The translations under genes were made by a program, and so were the position numbers. Of a stretch of 64,000 nucleotides of DNA, positions 26,931-62,597 are shown piece by piece. The notes under the pieces were generated by a model, which saw only the letters and a list, made by a program, of their open reading frames with translations, ran no database searches and was not told the origin of the DNA. This stretch comes from Cynocephalus volans. Its lineage: Eukaryota > Chordata > Mammalia > Dermoptera > Cynocephalidae. How positions within the stretch are numbered: the first letter of the stretch is position 1; each line of letters begins with the position of its first letter. The DNA is taken from positions 162,045,869 to 162,109,868 of the forward strand of contig NC_084463.1 in the NCBI RefSeq assembly GCF_027409185.1, read 5' to 3'.

Positions 26931-28764
26931 GGCCTTTGGGAATCAGTCTATTTGGGATCTTGGGAGTTTGCCCACCACCTGTCCTGGCTACCATAAATGC
27001 TAACCGCTGGGCATTTCAGCCCAGCAGGCAGTTACTTGGAGTAGAGGATGGGTTGGGAGCCTCTGGCTGCTGTAGGCCTGAGGCTTCCTCCTTCCTGAGC
27101 CATGCCCCAAGTCCTAGCACAGGTGGGTTGGAGACTGCAGGTACCAGCTGAGGGTCCAGCTCATCCCGGGGCCTGTGCCTTGGCTTCCAGGGTCAGAGAG
27201 TGGGACCCACAGCCCTGAATGTGTTGATGGAGCCTCCATCCTGTGTCTTCTGGGAGGGTGGAGGATTGACTGGGGCCTCCACAGAACTTACCAGCCTCAT
27301 TTTACACAAGAGGAAATATATCTAAAATGGGAGAGTCACTCAGGAGTAGAGGGTTTACAGTTCTCCACCTCAGACCTCTGCCACTGTACTGCTGGTCTAA
27401 TCCCTGAGGAATCCAGAACCAAGGGCTCAGCACTGAGAATAAGAGGGACTATACCAAGCACTATGGTAAACTCAAGGTTCTTAGGCCCTGGTGGTAATCT
27501 ACCTGCTCTTCTTGTTTTAAGGATTTCTGTTCCCCTGGGGCCTTTTTTCTTCCTGATTCTTGAAAGAATGTTATGCTTTTAGGTCTCATTCCAGAATCAA
27601 GGAGGTTGTCCTGAGTCCCCTTCCTTGAGGCTGGTGGTTGAAGGAAATGGATGTGCCATCATTCCCACAACGCCCCCAGGTTGGCTATGACTAAACTAAA
27701 TTGACCTGACTCTAAATAGCAGCACCAAGTCACACACCTGCCTCCTGGAGAGCTTTCTTCTCCCCCAGCTTGGGTAGCAGCTGTCAGGGGCAGAGGGGTG
27801 AGCACAGGGCCTGTTTTAGAGGGTACTTTTGGGATCTTGGGGTCCAAAGAGGATAAGGCCCAGACCCAGAGTACTTGCCCCTCCTCCCCCACCCCCCGAG
27901 ATTAGGTACTGGTACCCTGAGAGCACTGGGCAGGGTTGAGACCTGGGCTCTGCCCCTCCCCTTCTCACAGAGTCCAGTGTTTCCTCCACCTCCCCACCCC
28001 CCTGCTCCTGCTCAGGAACTGCCCAATTTCCTCTGCCTTTCCCCTCTTAGCATCCTTACCTCTCCCATGCCAGCCAGCAGGCAGGAAGGCAGTCATGCAG
28101 GCAGAAGAGTTACTGTCCCCCCTCCAGGTGAGGGAACTTAGGATGGGCCGCGATGGGCAGGGTTAGAACCTGGGACCCTCGATCCAGTGCTCTTCACCCG
28201 CTCAACATCCTGTAGAGCATTCACAGTAATCTCCGCTATACCACTATTCCTGAGGGTCTCACCTCCCGCCCAGAAGGTGGTACTGCTCTGCTTTGAGTCC
28301 TGAACTACCTGGAGCTGGGAGTTTGGCCCTGGGTTTTAGTAAAGCAGCGTGGCTGGGAAGCAAGTTTGTTCACAGCCTGAGATTCAGCCCTCTCTGCTTC
28401 TTGCTAGTTGTGGAGTCCTGGACAAGTTATTTATCCATCCTGTGACTGGATTTCTGTGTCCATAGAATGGCTGACAGTTGATTTCCTGATTTAATAGGTG
28501 TTAAGTGCTTAGAACAGACCCCATCTCCCAAGCAAGCTCAGTAACAACTAGTCCTGTTTGGGTTATATGGACAGTAGGAACTCAAAAGTGGTTTAAACCA
28601 AGACCATGGCTGTCACCTTTGCTACCCTCCCAAGAGGAAGATACAACTGACCTGCCCCCAGCCCACAAGGGGCTGGAGAGGCAGCCTTGCCCCCTCTGCT
28701 GAGTGGTGCAAACTAGGGGTGGTGCTAGGTATTGGGGGGTGCTAGGAAGGACCCAGCATGGAGG
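26931..28764. other. RCE1-PC convergent intergenic region
   Basis: No gene is recognised. A MIR-like stretch occurs at about 28350-28515 ('gctagttgtggagtcctgg', 'gacaagttattta'). The rest is unassigned GC-moderate sequence with C-rich tracts near 27890 and 27980. Confidence 0.6.
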
Positions 28765-29143
28765 GCAGGGAAAGCCAGTTTTATTGAACAAATTTCCCAG
28801 CACCTGGGGCTTAGATCTCCCCTGCCCAGGAGGTAGGACCCCCTAAACCTTCTTCCCCAAGTCCTAGGATCACCTGTCCCACCACCTGTAGTCTCCAGCA
28901 AGGAAAGGACCCTTATTGGGCAAGAGATGAATGTGTGAGTGACTGTCCACCAGTAGGGAAAGGGCAGATGGCTGAAGGGAATGGGCCACTACAGGCCGCG
29001 TCTCTCCTGTCCAGCTGAGGACAGGACCTCCAGGGCCAGGCCTTCCTGCCCGCAGGCAATGGCCAGCCTGGGCCTGCCCTGGCATCACAGCTTCTGTTGA
29101 GGGCTCGGGGTGGGGATGGCTAAGCTGCCAGTCTGGGGCGAGA
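28765..29143 (-). terminator. PC: PC 3' UTR and poly(A) signal
   Basis: On the minus strand AATAAA lies at 28785-28780, about 360 bases after the PC stop. The 3' UTR is contiguous with the last coding exon. Confidence 0.85.
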
Positions 29144-52057
<22,914 letters not shown>

Positions 52058-52152
52058 TTTTTTTTTTGTGGCTGGCTGGTAAGGGATCCAAACCCGTGAC
52101 CTTGATGTTATAAAGCTGCTCTCTAAGCAACTGAGCTAACCGGCCAGCCCTA
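52058..52152 (-). repeat. tRNA-derived SINE monomer
   Basis: Poly(T), 'gtggctggctggtaaggg', 'gatccaaacccgtgacc' and head 'ctaaccggccagcc'. Confidence 0.88.
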
Positions 52153-52184
52153 AACAAATTATTAATAAAAAACAAGCCAGAGCA

Positions 52185-52500
52185 AGTGAAATAGGCCAGT
52201 CACAAAAGGACAAATACTGTATGATTCCACTTCTACGAGGTCCCTCGAGTAGTCAAACTAAGCGAGACAGAAAGTAGAATGGTGGGTGCCAGGGGCTGGG
52301 GGAGGGGAGGATGGGGCGTGAGTGTTTAATGGGGACAGAGTTTCAGAGTCAAAAGTTGAAGAGTTCTGGAGAGGGACGGTGGTGACAGTCACACAACAGT
52401 CTGAATGTACTTAATGCCACTGAACTGTGCACTTAAACATGGTTAAGACGATAAATTTTATGTTATGACTAATTTACCGCAATAAAAAAATTTTTAAATC
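52185..52500 (+). mobile_element. L1M 3' end
   Basis: 'actgtatgattccacttct', 'agtagaatggtgggtgccag', 'ctgaactgtgcacttaaac' and 'taatttaccgcaataaaaa' mark an L1M 3' terminus. Confidence 0.85.
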
Positions 52501-52721
52501 AAATGAACACAACTCACATCCCAGCATGTAAAGAGGCTCCAGAGTTTGAGCTCGCCCTCATTCTACAAAGGAGGGAAAGCAAGTCCCAGACAAGTCTAAG
52601 GGGCAGCTGCTCAGAGCAAAACCCAAACCAAGATTCAATCTGTCCCTCCACGTCAGCATCCTTACCTAGCTATGTGACCCATTTTGTAGTAAAAGTGTAA
52701 AGCTCTTAACTCAGCCACTCG

Positions 52722-52802
52722 GCTGGCTGATGTGGGGATCCAAACCCATGACTTTAGTGTTGGAAGGCTGTGCTCTGACCAATGGACCAACCAGCCAGCC
52801 TC
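52722..52802 (-). repeat. tRNA-derived SINE monomer, old
   Basis: 'cggctggctgatgtgggg', 'gatccaaacccatgac' and 'gaccaaccagccagcc'. It lacks a poly(T) start and has no clear duplication. Confidence 0.8.
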
Positions 52803-53009
52803 CATTAGGTTTTAAGTAAGGAATAGAAAACATACTCAATAAATAAAAGAAGTGTCACAAAAAAACTCAGTATCATAATATGGCCAACAATATGGAGAAG
52901 AAGGGGAAATAAAGACAGAACAGAAAGAAAAGAGAAGAAATAAGGAAATAACTGGAAGAAAGAGAAGAGGCGGAGGAAAGACCTACAGACAGAGGAGAAA
53001 AAATGGAAG

Positions 53010-53520
53010 CCGCACCGGGCACGGTTCTAGGCCTTCAGAGAACAAGATGTCAGAAAAGGCCTATTGGAGGGCCAGCCCCGTGGCTCCCTCGGGAGAGTGC
53101 GGTGCTGATAACACCAAGGCCGCGGGTTCAGATCCCTATATAGGGATGGCCGGTTTGCTCACTTGGGTGAGCGTGGTGCTGACAACACCAAGTCAAGGGT
53201 TAAGATCCCCTTACAGGTCATCTTTTAAAAAAAAAAAAGAAAAAGAAAAGGCCTCTCTGAGGAAGGGACCCATAAGCTGGGACCTGCACGGGGAAAAGGA
53301 GCTGGCTCGGCACAGACCTGCAGGGAAAGCACTTCAGGGAAGAAGAGCGACCATTGCAAAGATCTCAAGGACGGACGAGCTTGGGGTGCTCGAGAGAGAT
53401 GAGGGCTGTGAGCTGGAGGCAGGGAACCTGTGGCATGAGGTGGGGCCGAAGGTCTGGCCAGGGCTGGGTGGTCGAGGCCTCTCAAGCTGAGGGCAGGACT
53501 TGAAGGACATGATCTGATGT
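53010..53520 (-). repeat. L2 LINE, split by a SINE dimer
   Basis: Antisense L2: 'cgggcacggttctagg', then after the SINE 'aaggcctctctgaggaaggg', 'cattgcaaagatctc' and 'agggcaggacttgaagg'. Confidence 0.6.
53070..53243 (+). repeat. tRNA-derived SINE dimer
   Basis: Unit 1 'gccagccccgtggctccctc', unit 2 'ggccggtttgctcacttgg', end 'ggtcatctttt' plus A-rich. Duplication agaaaaggcct at 53052-53062 and 53244-53254. Confidence 0.9.
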
Positions 53521-55560
53521 GTGTTAGGAAAAGATCTCTCTGGATTGGAGAGCAGGGACAGACGGACGGCACACGTCCGTGGGGCTATGAAGAGGCTGAG
53601 ATGAGAGACACAGAGCCTCCAACTAGAGTGGGAGCCATGGGGGTCGGGGTGGGGGTAGGAGATGTTTGGGGGTACAATAGGCAAGATGAGCAGAGAGATC
53701 CACTGTAGAAGACCAAGGGAGAGGAAGAAATCCTGGATGGGAGGGGGAAGAAGACTCTTCCTACTACCAGAAACACCAGAGAGAAACAGGCAGGGCTGGG
53801 AGTGGGATGGAGCTCATGGAAGAGGGAAGAGCGAGGGGCAAAAGCCAAGCACTGTCGACACGGATGGTGTTTGGTGCCAGGAGAACGTCCTAGAGAGGAG
53901 CAGTGGGCCAGGCTGCACCTTCGGGCCCATCAATGTTGAGAGTCTGGTGAGGAGGAAGAACCAATAAGGGACTGAGAAGGGGCTGCCCACGAGGAAGGAG
54001 GAAAGCCAGGAAGCACAGGACCCTTCGCCAGGCAGAAGCTCCAAGAGGCAGAGTAAGATGGGGACTTGAGAAGGGGCCACTGAGCATGACCATGAAGCAG
54101 TGCATGGACTCAGAGGGGGCGCCCGGGGTCAGACCCAGCTACACAGACGTGGGTAGGGCAACCTTGCTGGGATCTGGGCTGGTGCCTTTCTAAAATAGAA
54201 GACAATAATAATAATACCTACACCTTGTCCTTATTAATTGCAATATGGAGAAACCTGACGGCACGTTGACCAAGAGATAAAGGTTAATGTCACTAGAACC
54301 CAACAGATATCACATGACTCCCAGTACAATCCACCAAGAAGGACATGGTGCTCCTGGGGGGCTCCTGCCACAAGTGCCCAGCCTGAATCGAGTCAGGAGA
54401 AAACAAGAGGCAACCCAAATTAAGGGAATTTCCACAAAATAACTGCGTTGGACTCTTCAAACATGTTAAAGGTCACAAAAGACAAAGGCTCAAGAAAGTT
54501 TTCAGATTAAAGGAGACTAGAGAGACAAGTAAACGCACCCATGATCCTGGATTGGGTGCCGCATTTCTGATGCTGTAAAGGACATTAGGGGGACAACTGT
54601 CAAAATCTGAATAATGTCTGTAGATTAAACAGTATTGTGTTGATTCTAATTTCCTGGACTGTGCTTAGATTACAGAATATCCTCATTCTTAAAAAAACCA
54701 AAAAAAACAAACAACAAAAACACTGAAGTATTTAGCGGTTTAGGAGCATCATATCTGCAATTTACACTCAAATGGTTCAGGGGAAAATATGAGAATAAGG
54801 AAGCAAATATTAATAATATTGGAGGAGTTTGATAAAGGAGTATAGAAAATTCTTTACACTATTTTTGCAACTTTATGTAAATTTGAAATCATCTCAAAAT
54901 GCCAAGTGAAAAAAAAAAAGCATACTGATTGCTAATACTGATGGAGGAGATAACTTTCAGGAGTGCACAGCCTGATACCTGCTGCACTATAGGTGCCCAA
55001 AGGACCAAGTAGGAGCTCAGGGGTGGAACAGTCGACTCTCACGCCTTCCGCAGAGCAGAATGAACTTCTGATGTTATCGCTGTAATGGCCCGCTCGCAGT
55101 CTTCAAGCCACCATCCTAATGCTCAGCGCTCTGCTCTGCGGGGGGCTATCAGCCGCCACCCAAGGGAGGGAGTTTGTTCCCGGCTGGAAGCAGGTGGGCA
55201 CTGGCTACCTGCGGCACATACACCAGAGAGCCAGCATGGAGTGCAAATCTCACCTTCATCCTGGGAACCAAATGCCTACTCTGCTTGGGGGCCAGGAGAG
55301 TCATGTGGAAAGAGCCCAAGCTACCATGCAGGGCAAAGTTAAGAAGAGGCAAACTGTTCCTCTGGGACAAGCACAGCAAAGAAACAGTAAACAGAAGTGG
55401 CTAACAAACTGTAAACGGTATCACCTCACAGAAATCAGGACAGTTCAAAATAAAACAATGAGCTGCCACTTTGCCTACAAAGTTAGCAACAGTGTCGTGA
55501 ATGGTAACATTTAGGTAATATTTAGCACTGGTAAGGATGGCAGGAGGCAGACCCACAGGC
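53521..55560. other. Upstream PC region, other sequence
   Basis: 53521-54189 and 54921-55560 are unassigned. No exon, promoter or RNA gene is evident. Confidence 0.4.
54190..54920 (+). repeat. L1M-type 3' region
   Basis: 'gacaactgtcaaaatctgaat', 'acactgaagtatttagcgg', 'cactcaaatggttcagggg' and 'ttgaaatcatctcaaaatg' resemble an old L1M 3' end. The family assignment is tentative. Confidence 0.5.
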
Positions 55561-55930
55561 ACAGTCTGGTCCTGTGGGCAGCTTCTCTAGAAAGCCATTT
55601 GCAAAACCTATCAAGAACCTTTAAACTATGCCCCTTAGCCCAGTTATTACATTCTAGGAATCCAACCCAAGGAAATATTCTAAAATGGGAACCAAGATGT
55701 ATGCAGAAAGATGTTTGAAACAGCCTTGTTTACATCAGCACATACAGAAAAGAAATTTAAAGACCCACCACTAGGGCACCTACACAGACATTATGTAACC
55801 ACTAATGAATGATGGATGCGTTTGCACAGGTTTTCATGACATAGAAAATGCTTATGATACAATGTTAGGCCAAGAACACTAAAAGATAAATAACATGATC
55901 TCAGGAAGTTTTTCTAAAGCAATGGCCACA
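55560..55930 (+). repeat. L1 3' fragment
   Basis: 'agcccagttattacattctag', 'caacccaaggaaatattct' and 'gcagaaagatgtttgaaac' match the tail part of L1M elements. Confidence 0.55.
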
Positions 55931-56867
55931 GCTATAAGACATCAGCACACCACCCTGCTCACTCCCGTGTGTGAGACTTGCTGCTCTGTTGTTTCTTCCT
56001 CCTTTCTGCTTTTTGGTAGTTTCATATGGAAATTTTTCCATATTTTCTCCATTGGGGATGTATTATTTATAGCTAGAAAACAAAATGAAATATACAGAGG
56101 GGAAGTCCTAGCCAGAGCAATTAGGCAAGAGAAAGAAATAAAGGGCATCCAAACTAGAAAGAAGGAAGTCAAGTTGTCCCTGTTTGCAGATGACGTGATT
56201 TTATAGAGCCAGAAACCTAAGGACTCTATCAAAAAACTCCCAGACCTGATAGATAACTTCAGTAAAGTTGCAGGACACAAAATAAACATACAATGAACTT
56301 GCAGAAAAATAAATCAAGAAAGCTATCCCATTTATAATAGCAACAAAAGAAATAAAATACTTGGGAATAAATTTAACCAGAAGGTGAATGATCTCTACAA
56401 TGAAAACTATAAAATACTGATGAAAGAAATTAAAGAAGGCACACAAAAGTGGAAAGACATCCCATACTTAAGGATTAGAAGAATCAATATCATCAAAATG
56501 ACCATACTACCCAAAGCAATCTGCAGATTCAATGCGATCCTTATCAAAAAACCAATGACATACTTCACAGAAATAGAAAAAACAATTTAAAAAATTATAT
56601 GGAATAAGAAGAGGCTCCAAATAGCCAAAGCAATCCTGAGCAAAAAGAACAAAGAGGGGAGTATCACACTCCTTGACTTTAAAATATACTACAAAGCTAT
56701 AGTAACCAAAACAACACGTACTGGCACAAAAACAGACACATAGACCCATGGAACAGTATAGAGAATTCAGAAATAAATACTCATACCTATAGCCAACTGA
56801 TTTTTGACAAAGGAGCCAAGAACATACATTAGGGAAAGGACAATCTGTTCAATAAATGGTGCTGGGT

Positions 56868-58144
56868 CCCTCTTTGCAATTATTTTAATGGAATTTTCCA
56901 CCAGAGCCAGGGAATGGGAGGAAAGGAGGTTTCTGTAGAGCCTGAATCCCATCTGATTCCCTAGAAAGTGTAATTCATCTGATCAGACCCAGTTTGAATA
57001 TCAAGGACAAGGAGTTTGAATATTGGAGCAGCCCAGGGAGAACATTCTAGATCAGCTGGACTCTCTTCTTCCTTCTGCTACATCTTCCCCTACCCTATTT
57101 ATTTTTTCATTAAAAAATCTTCAGAGATAAGGGCTGGCCCGTGTCTCACTTGGGAGAGTGTTGTGCTGATAACACCAAGGCCACGGGTTTGGATCCCTAT
57201 ATAGGGATGGCTGGTTAGCTCACCTGGGAGAGCGTGGTGCTGACAACACCAAGTCAAGGGTTAAGATTCCCCTTACTGGTCATCTTTAAAAACAAACAAA
57301 CAGAAATCTTCAGAGACAGAAAAAGAAAAAAAAAAATGGTGTTATAGGAGGTGCTCAGTTTCCCTGAGCTTGGGTTACAGGACACACCACTGGGTTTCAA
57401 GTCATTCCCCAAGGTTTCAGGTCCCTCTTTTAGGCCCTCCCCTAGAGGAAAGTTACTGTTGCTACTTAGACCTATGTTCAGAACCAACATGAGGAAATTG
57501 AGAATTCAGGGGGCTGGCTTATGCAAATACAGTTCCTGGGCATGCTCAGTGTAGAGGGATTGTATAACCAGCAGCTGAATGACCTTCCACTAGAGGTGCT
57601 AAAAAGCACAGAATATTCTTGAATTTGTTCAGTGCATGTGATAGGATTTGACCAATAAACATGCTCCAAAAAGAGACCAACTGAGCATGTGCAAGACTAT
57701 GTTACATAACTGGGAACCACCCACTTAATTGAATATTCGTTAGATAGCAAAACTATAGAAGCTGAATCCTCACACAGGCTCACTTTCCTGGGGCCAACTT
57801 GCACTTCGCTGGCTGAGGTGTATATACTTTACTTGTGTGTTAAACTTTCTTTTAGCAGGTGGCTGCTCACTCTCTTGGGCCAACCTGCACTCTGTACTAA
57901 ACTTTAAGTATGTATTTCTTACTTTTATGTAAAGCTTGGTCTGGCTCCTGCTCAGTCTCTGGAGCTATGCTACACTCTCTCTATGAAATCCGTATCTCTT
58001 ACTCATTATTTTAAACCTGTTCTAACTTTCTACTGTGATTCTGCTCTTGAATTCTTTCCTATGGTGGAGTCAAGAACCTGGTAAGAGGACGGGGTGGGTT
58101 GAGGCTGACTATTGGGCCCCCCAGACCCTTCCTCCAACATCAAT
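56868..58144 (+). mobile_element. LTR-element insertion (ERV1-like) inside the L1
   Basis: L1 text breaks at 'aataaatggtgctgg' and resumes at 'atggtgctaggaaaattgg', suggesting a short duplicated target. The insert has a purine-rich tract near 56915-56930, a candidate LTR at about 57345-58135 with AATAAA near 57653, and a U5-like end 'ttgaattctttcc' followed by 'ggagtcaagaacc', a style seen in ERV1 LTRs. No gag, pol or env remains. The family is not identified. Confidence 0.5.
57128..57303 (+). repeat. tRNA-derived SINE dimer
   Basis: Unit 1 'gggctggcccgtgtctcactt', unit 2 'ggctggttagctcacctgg', end 'ggtcatcttt'. Perfect 13-base duplication aaatcttcagaga at 57115-57127 and 57304-57316. Nested in the ERV1-like insert, so younger than it. 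Confidence 0.92.
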
Positions 58145-58704
58145 GGTGCTAGGAAAATTGGAGATCCATATGCAGAAGAATGAAACTAGACTCCTATCTC
58201 TCACCATATACCAAAATCAACTCAAAATAGATTAAAGACTTAAATGTAAAATCTGAAACTATAAAACTTCTAGAAGAAAACATAGGAGAAACACTCAGGA
58301 TATAGGACTGGACAAAGATTTTATGAATAATACTTTACTAGTCAGCCACAAAACAAAAACAAAAACAAAAAACCTAACTTCTGAAGCACAGGAAACAAAG
58401 GCAAAAATTAACAAATGGGATTATATCAAACTGAAAAACTTCTACAAACCAAAGAAAACAATTAATAGAGCAAAAAGACAACCTGCAGGATGGGAGAGAA
58501 TATTTGAAAACTTTGCATCCAACAAGGGATTAATATCCAGAATATACAAAGAACTCAAACAACTCAATAGTAAAAAACCAAATAATCAGATTACAAAACG
58601 GGCAAAATAACTAAATAGACATTGTTCAAAAGAAGACATACAAATGGCCAACAGGTATATGAAAAAATGCTCAACATCACTAATCATCAGAAAAATGCAA
58701 ATCA

Positions 58705-58867
58705 GGGCCAGCCCGTGGCTCACTCGGTAGAGTGTGGTGCTGATAACACCAAGGCCACAGGTTCAGATCCTATATAGGGATGGCCGATTAGCTCACTGGC
58801 TGAGCGTGGTGCTGATAACACCAAGCCAAGGGTTAAGATCCACTTACTGGTCATCTTTGGAAAAAAA
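58705..58867 (+). repeat. tRNA-derived SINE dimer
   Basis: Unit 1 'gggccagcccgtggctcac', unit 2 'ggccgattagctcactgg', end 'ggtcatctttgg' plus poly(A). Perfect 14-base duplication aaaaatgcaaatca at 58691-58704 and 58868-58881. Inserted in the L1. Confidence 0.93.
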
Positions 58868-59764
58868 AAAAATGCAAATCAAAACCACGATGAGATATCA
58901 TCTCATCCCAGTTAGAATGGCATTATCAAAAAGACAGAAAATGACAGATGCTGGTGAAGATGTGGGGAAAGGGAAGTCTTACGCTTTGTTGGTGGGAATG
59001 TAAACTAGTATAGCCATTATGGAAAACAGCATGGAGATTTCTCAAACTACAGGTAGAACTATCATATGATCCAGCAATCTCACTACCGGATATATACCCA
59101 AAGGAGTGGAAATGAACAAGTCGACAGGATACATGCACTCCCATGTTTACAGCAGCTCTATTCACAATTGTCAAGAGTTAGAACCAGTCTACATGTCCTT
59201 CTACAGATGATTGGATAAAGAAAATGTGGTATATATACACAAAGGAATATTACTCAGCCATAAAAATGAATGAAATTCTGCCATTTGCAGCAACATAGAT
59301 GGCTTTGGAGAAAATTATGCTAAGTGAAATAAGCCAGGTACAGAAATGGAAATATCACATGTTCTCACTCATATGTGGAAGCTAAAAAAGTTGATCTCAT
59401 AGAATTAGAGAGCATAATAGTGGTTACTAACTAGAGACTAGTAAAGTGTGTGGGGGGGAGGGCAGAGGGTGGTCAGTGGATACAAGGTTGTGGACAGATA
59501 GGAAGAATGGGAGCTAGTGTTCCACGGTAATATAGGGAGACTACAGCTAACAACAAAGGACTGTGTGTCTCTAAGTAGCTAGCTGAGGTGATGTTGAATG
59601 CTCCTAACACAAAGAGGTGACAAATGTTTGAGGTGATGGATATACTAAGCGCCCTGATGTGATCATGTACACAGCATGAATGTACCCAAATATCATATTG
59701 TACTCCATAAATATACATAATTACCACGGATCAACTAAAAAAATAAAAAGAAAGAAAAAAAAGG

Positions 59765-60085
59765 AAAAAGAGAGTAGAACAGTGGTTAACAGAGGCAAGG
59801 AAACAGAGAGGGGATGAGGGACAGGGAAAGGTTGGTAGACCCATACAAAGTTAGTTAGATAGGAAGAGTAAGTTCTGGTGCTCTAGGGTGACAGTAGCTG
59901 TTATGTATTTCAAGATAGCCAGAGGATCTTGAATATTATAACTGCAAAGAAATGATAAATGTTTAGGTGATAGATACGCTAACTATTCTGATTGGACCAT
60001 TATACAATATATGCATGTATTGAAACAACAAACTGTACCCCATAAAATGTACAATGAAAAAAAATCAAACAAAAACAAAAAACAA
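59765..60085 (+). repeat. Second L1 3' end, directly after the first
   Basis: 'agtagaacagtggttaacag', 'gatgagggacagggaaagg' and 'gtaccccataaaatgtac' repeat the 3' UTR layout of 59400-59755 in diverged form. Confidence 0.7.
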
Positions 60086-60266
60086 TATATTAAGTTTTAC
60101 CTAACCATTTTCTCTCATTTCCTTTAGCATCACTGAATTGCCCTTATAAGTCCAGGTTTATAAAGATAACAATTTTAAAAATCGGTGTTTCCTCCTAGGC
60201 GGGAAATAGTAAAAAAGAAATATAGAGAGGGAACAGGAAGACCTTTGCAGGAAAAGGCTAAGAAGA

Positions 60267-60362
60267 GTTCCTGAATCGTGTCCCTTAGTGTAAGGACAGT
60301 TCCTGAATTGCTTCCCTTGGTGTAAGGACAGTTCGTGAATTGGGTCCCTTGCTGTGAGGACT
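60267..60362. repeat. Three tandem 32-base units
   Basis: Three head-to-tail copies of exactly 32 bases at 60267-60298, 60299-60330 and 60331-60362, each of the type 'gttcctgaattg...gtcccttggtgtaaggaca', with a few mismatches. Confidence 0.9.
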
Positions 60363-62597
60363 TGGCTGATGGGTCCCCCAAGAGGCTTCCTCATCTGTGG
60401 CCCCAGGCGTGCTGTCATGCCTACAGGTGAGCAGCCTCACATCTAGAAGCAGCCCCCTAGCACCAAGGTTCTCCACCCTCCAGGGAAGTTTCCAGCTATA
60501 TCCAGGGAGGCCCCGTCCTTCTGTCCTGCCTGGACTACCTGGGCACTTACTCTCTTGCAGGTAAACAGGTCACTTTCGTTGGCCTCCTCCCTTCTTCCTC
60601 CCCCCCCGCCCTTCCCTTTCCAGGTAAAGACAGACATTTCTTTGAAAGTTATGCCACACGGCCAGTCAGCTCGAGAGCCTCTGGATGGCTGAACCCTGCC
60701 CCACAGCAGGACCACCAAATGCCCTGTCTGCTCTCGGTTGGCAAAGTGATGGGGTGCCAAAACCCCTGTGCCCGCCTTGGCAGCCCTTTCACACATGTCC
60801 TCGCATTTGATCCTCGCAGATGCTCTTGCTGGGCAAGGGAGTCCCTGGCAGTCCCATTCCACAAAGAACCTGTGGCCATGGACAGTGGGCAGGGAGGAGG
60901 GATGTCTCCATGAGCCCTTGTGTCCCTGCAGAGGGACATGAAAGCAGGCCTGGACTTGAGACCTGAACAGACAAGCCCCTGGGGTGCAGGAGCTCTTTGG
61001 CTGGCAGCGTGCCAGGCAGATGTTGGTAGGAGGGAAAAGATCAGAGCCCTTCGGCTGAAGTCAGAGTGGGGACGTGGGGCGGAGCGCAGCCTCCTGGGGG
61101 AGACGGGCAGCGCAAGCCTGCACCCCGCAGCTCTCCCTCCCCAGCCCCGTGGCTTGGGCGCCTCTGAGACCCCAGTTTCCTTCTCTGTAAAACCAGGTTC
61201 CACCACCGCAGCCTAGGCAGCTCATCCTGGGGATCGACTGAGACAGTGTGCCTGACACGCCTTGCCTCGGGTATAAACGTCAGCCACGGACTCTCTTTCT
61301 CACAGCCCTTTTCTCCCAGATGGACACGGGGATGGAGAAGGGCCCCCAGACTCCACACAGCCGTGCAGGCACGCACCCTCATGCTCATGCCAGTGTCCCC
61401 TCTCATTCACACCACACGCAGCCCTCGCCACCTGCCCACGGGCACCTCCTCAGGGCCTTCCTTGTCCAGAGGCAGCACACAGCCTGCCAAGCAGCCTGCA
61501 AATGCATCTAACACCCAGTAGAGTTCCCTGAATCAGGGAACCGGCCTGTGTGACACCTGCATACCCTCAGAGCAAACCCACAGGCCAACGCACACTGCAC
61601 ACTTTAACCACACGTGGAAACCTGCCTCCAGTGCTCCCAGCTGCTCTGCCCAGGAAGACCCACACCTGATAAATGAAGCCCACAGTGTCAGGTGTGTGAG
61701 GCCACACCTGTCCCCAGAGCACTCACCCTGCACTGACCAGGTGTCCTGGCCTTCAACACGCACAGGATGGTGTGGAGAAGCTACAGCCACCAGCTGCTCT
61801 GCCTGCGGCTACTGGCCCCAGGATACAAAGTTCTCCCTCACAGACTGTGGGAGCCTGGGCTGCGGGAGCCTAGGCTGTGACGAAGGCTGAAATCAGGGGA
61901 AGGGGTGCCCCGAAGCAGCGTCCCTGCCTCCTGAGGCCCAAGGCTGGCATGGGCCACTGGCTGCCTGGGAGGGAATAGGAGGCAGAAAACTGGGTCATGC
62001 AGAGAGCAGGTGATCCACAGCCCAAAAGCCTGCTCCCTTGATCCCCCAGGGACCAGGCAAGATCATAAGGGAAGTGGTCTGAGGCAGGAAAGCAGCCAGA
62101 CAGGGGAGGGCAGACTTTTGCGATGGACTTAGGACATGTTGCCATCTGAGGTTAAAGGCACAGAAACATCAACCAGCAGGCAGTGTGGGGCCTGGGAAGG
62201 GTGGTCAGAGGGGCTATCTTGTGAATGATGCAGGGTGGGGGTCACACTGCCCCTCAGCCCCATGGCTCAGTTCACCATTGCATTCACACAAGACCCCTGC
62301 TGCCAACCTCTGTCTCTCTCCCACCCCACCCAATGCCAGGCATGGGCCAAGACCCTGTACACACAGAGATGACTAAGAATACCACCTTATTCCCAGAACA
62401 TCTCCCCCTTTCTCAGAACCGGGTTGCACTGAAAAACAAACATGTGCTGAGTGTTTTTTGTCTGCTCTTGCAACACAGCCACCATCACAGAAGACTGGCT
62501 TCTGTGTCCACATGGGTGGGGTTCCTCCCCACTGGCAAGCAAGCCAGCAGTTGCACAGTGAACACCGCATGTGTCCTCCAATTCAATTCCAACACCA
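60363..62597. other. Upstream PC region, GC-moderate, no gene seen
   Basis: Apart from MIR-like text near 61150-61270 ('ccagtttccttctctgtaaa') nothing is recognised. No CpG island, exon or promoter could be supported. Confidence 0.5.

Larger units (their letters stand above)
56085..59755 (+). mobile_element. 5'-truncated L1 with broken ORF2
   Basis: Begins inside ORF2 just before the reverse-transcriptase motif FADD (near 56185, followed at once by a stop), and ends in an L1 3' UTR. Several stops and frameshifts show it is dead. It is interrupted at 56868-58144 by an LTR-bearing insertion and at 58705-58867 by a SINE dimer. Confidence 0.85.

Noticed and set aside
55895-56206. Frame ending in a FADD motif as a gene
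   Set aside because: It is an L1 reverse-transcriptase fragment with an immediate stop and disrupted continuation.
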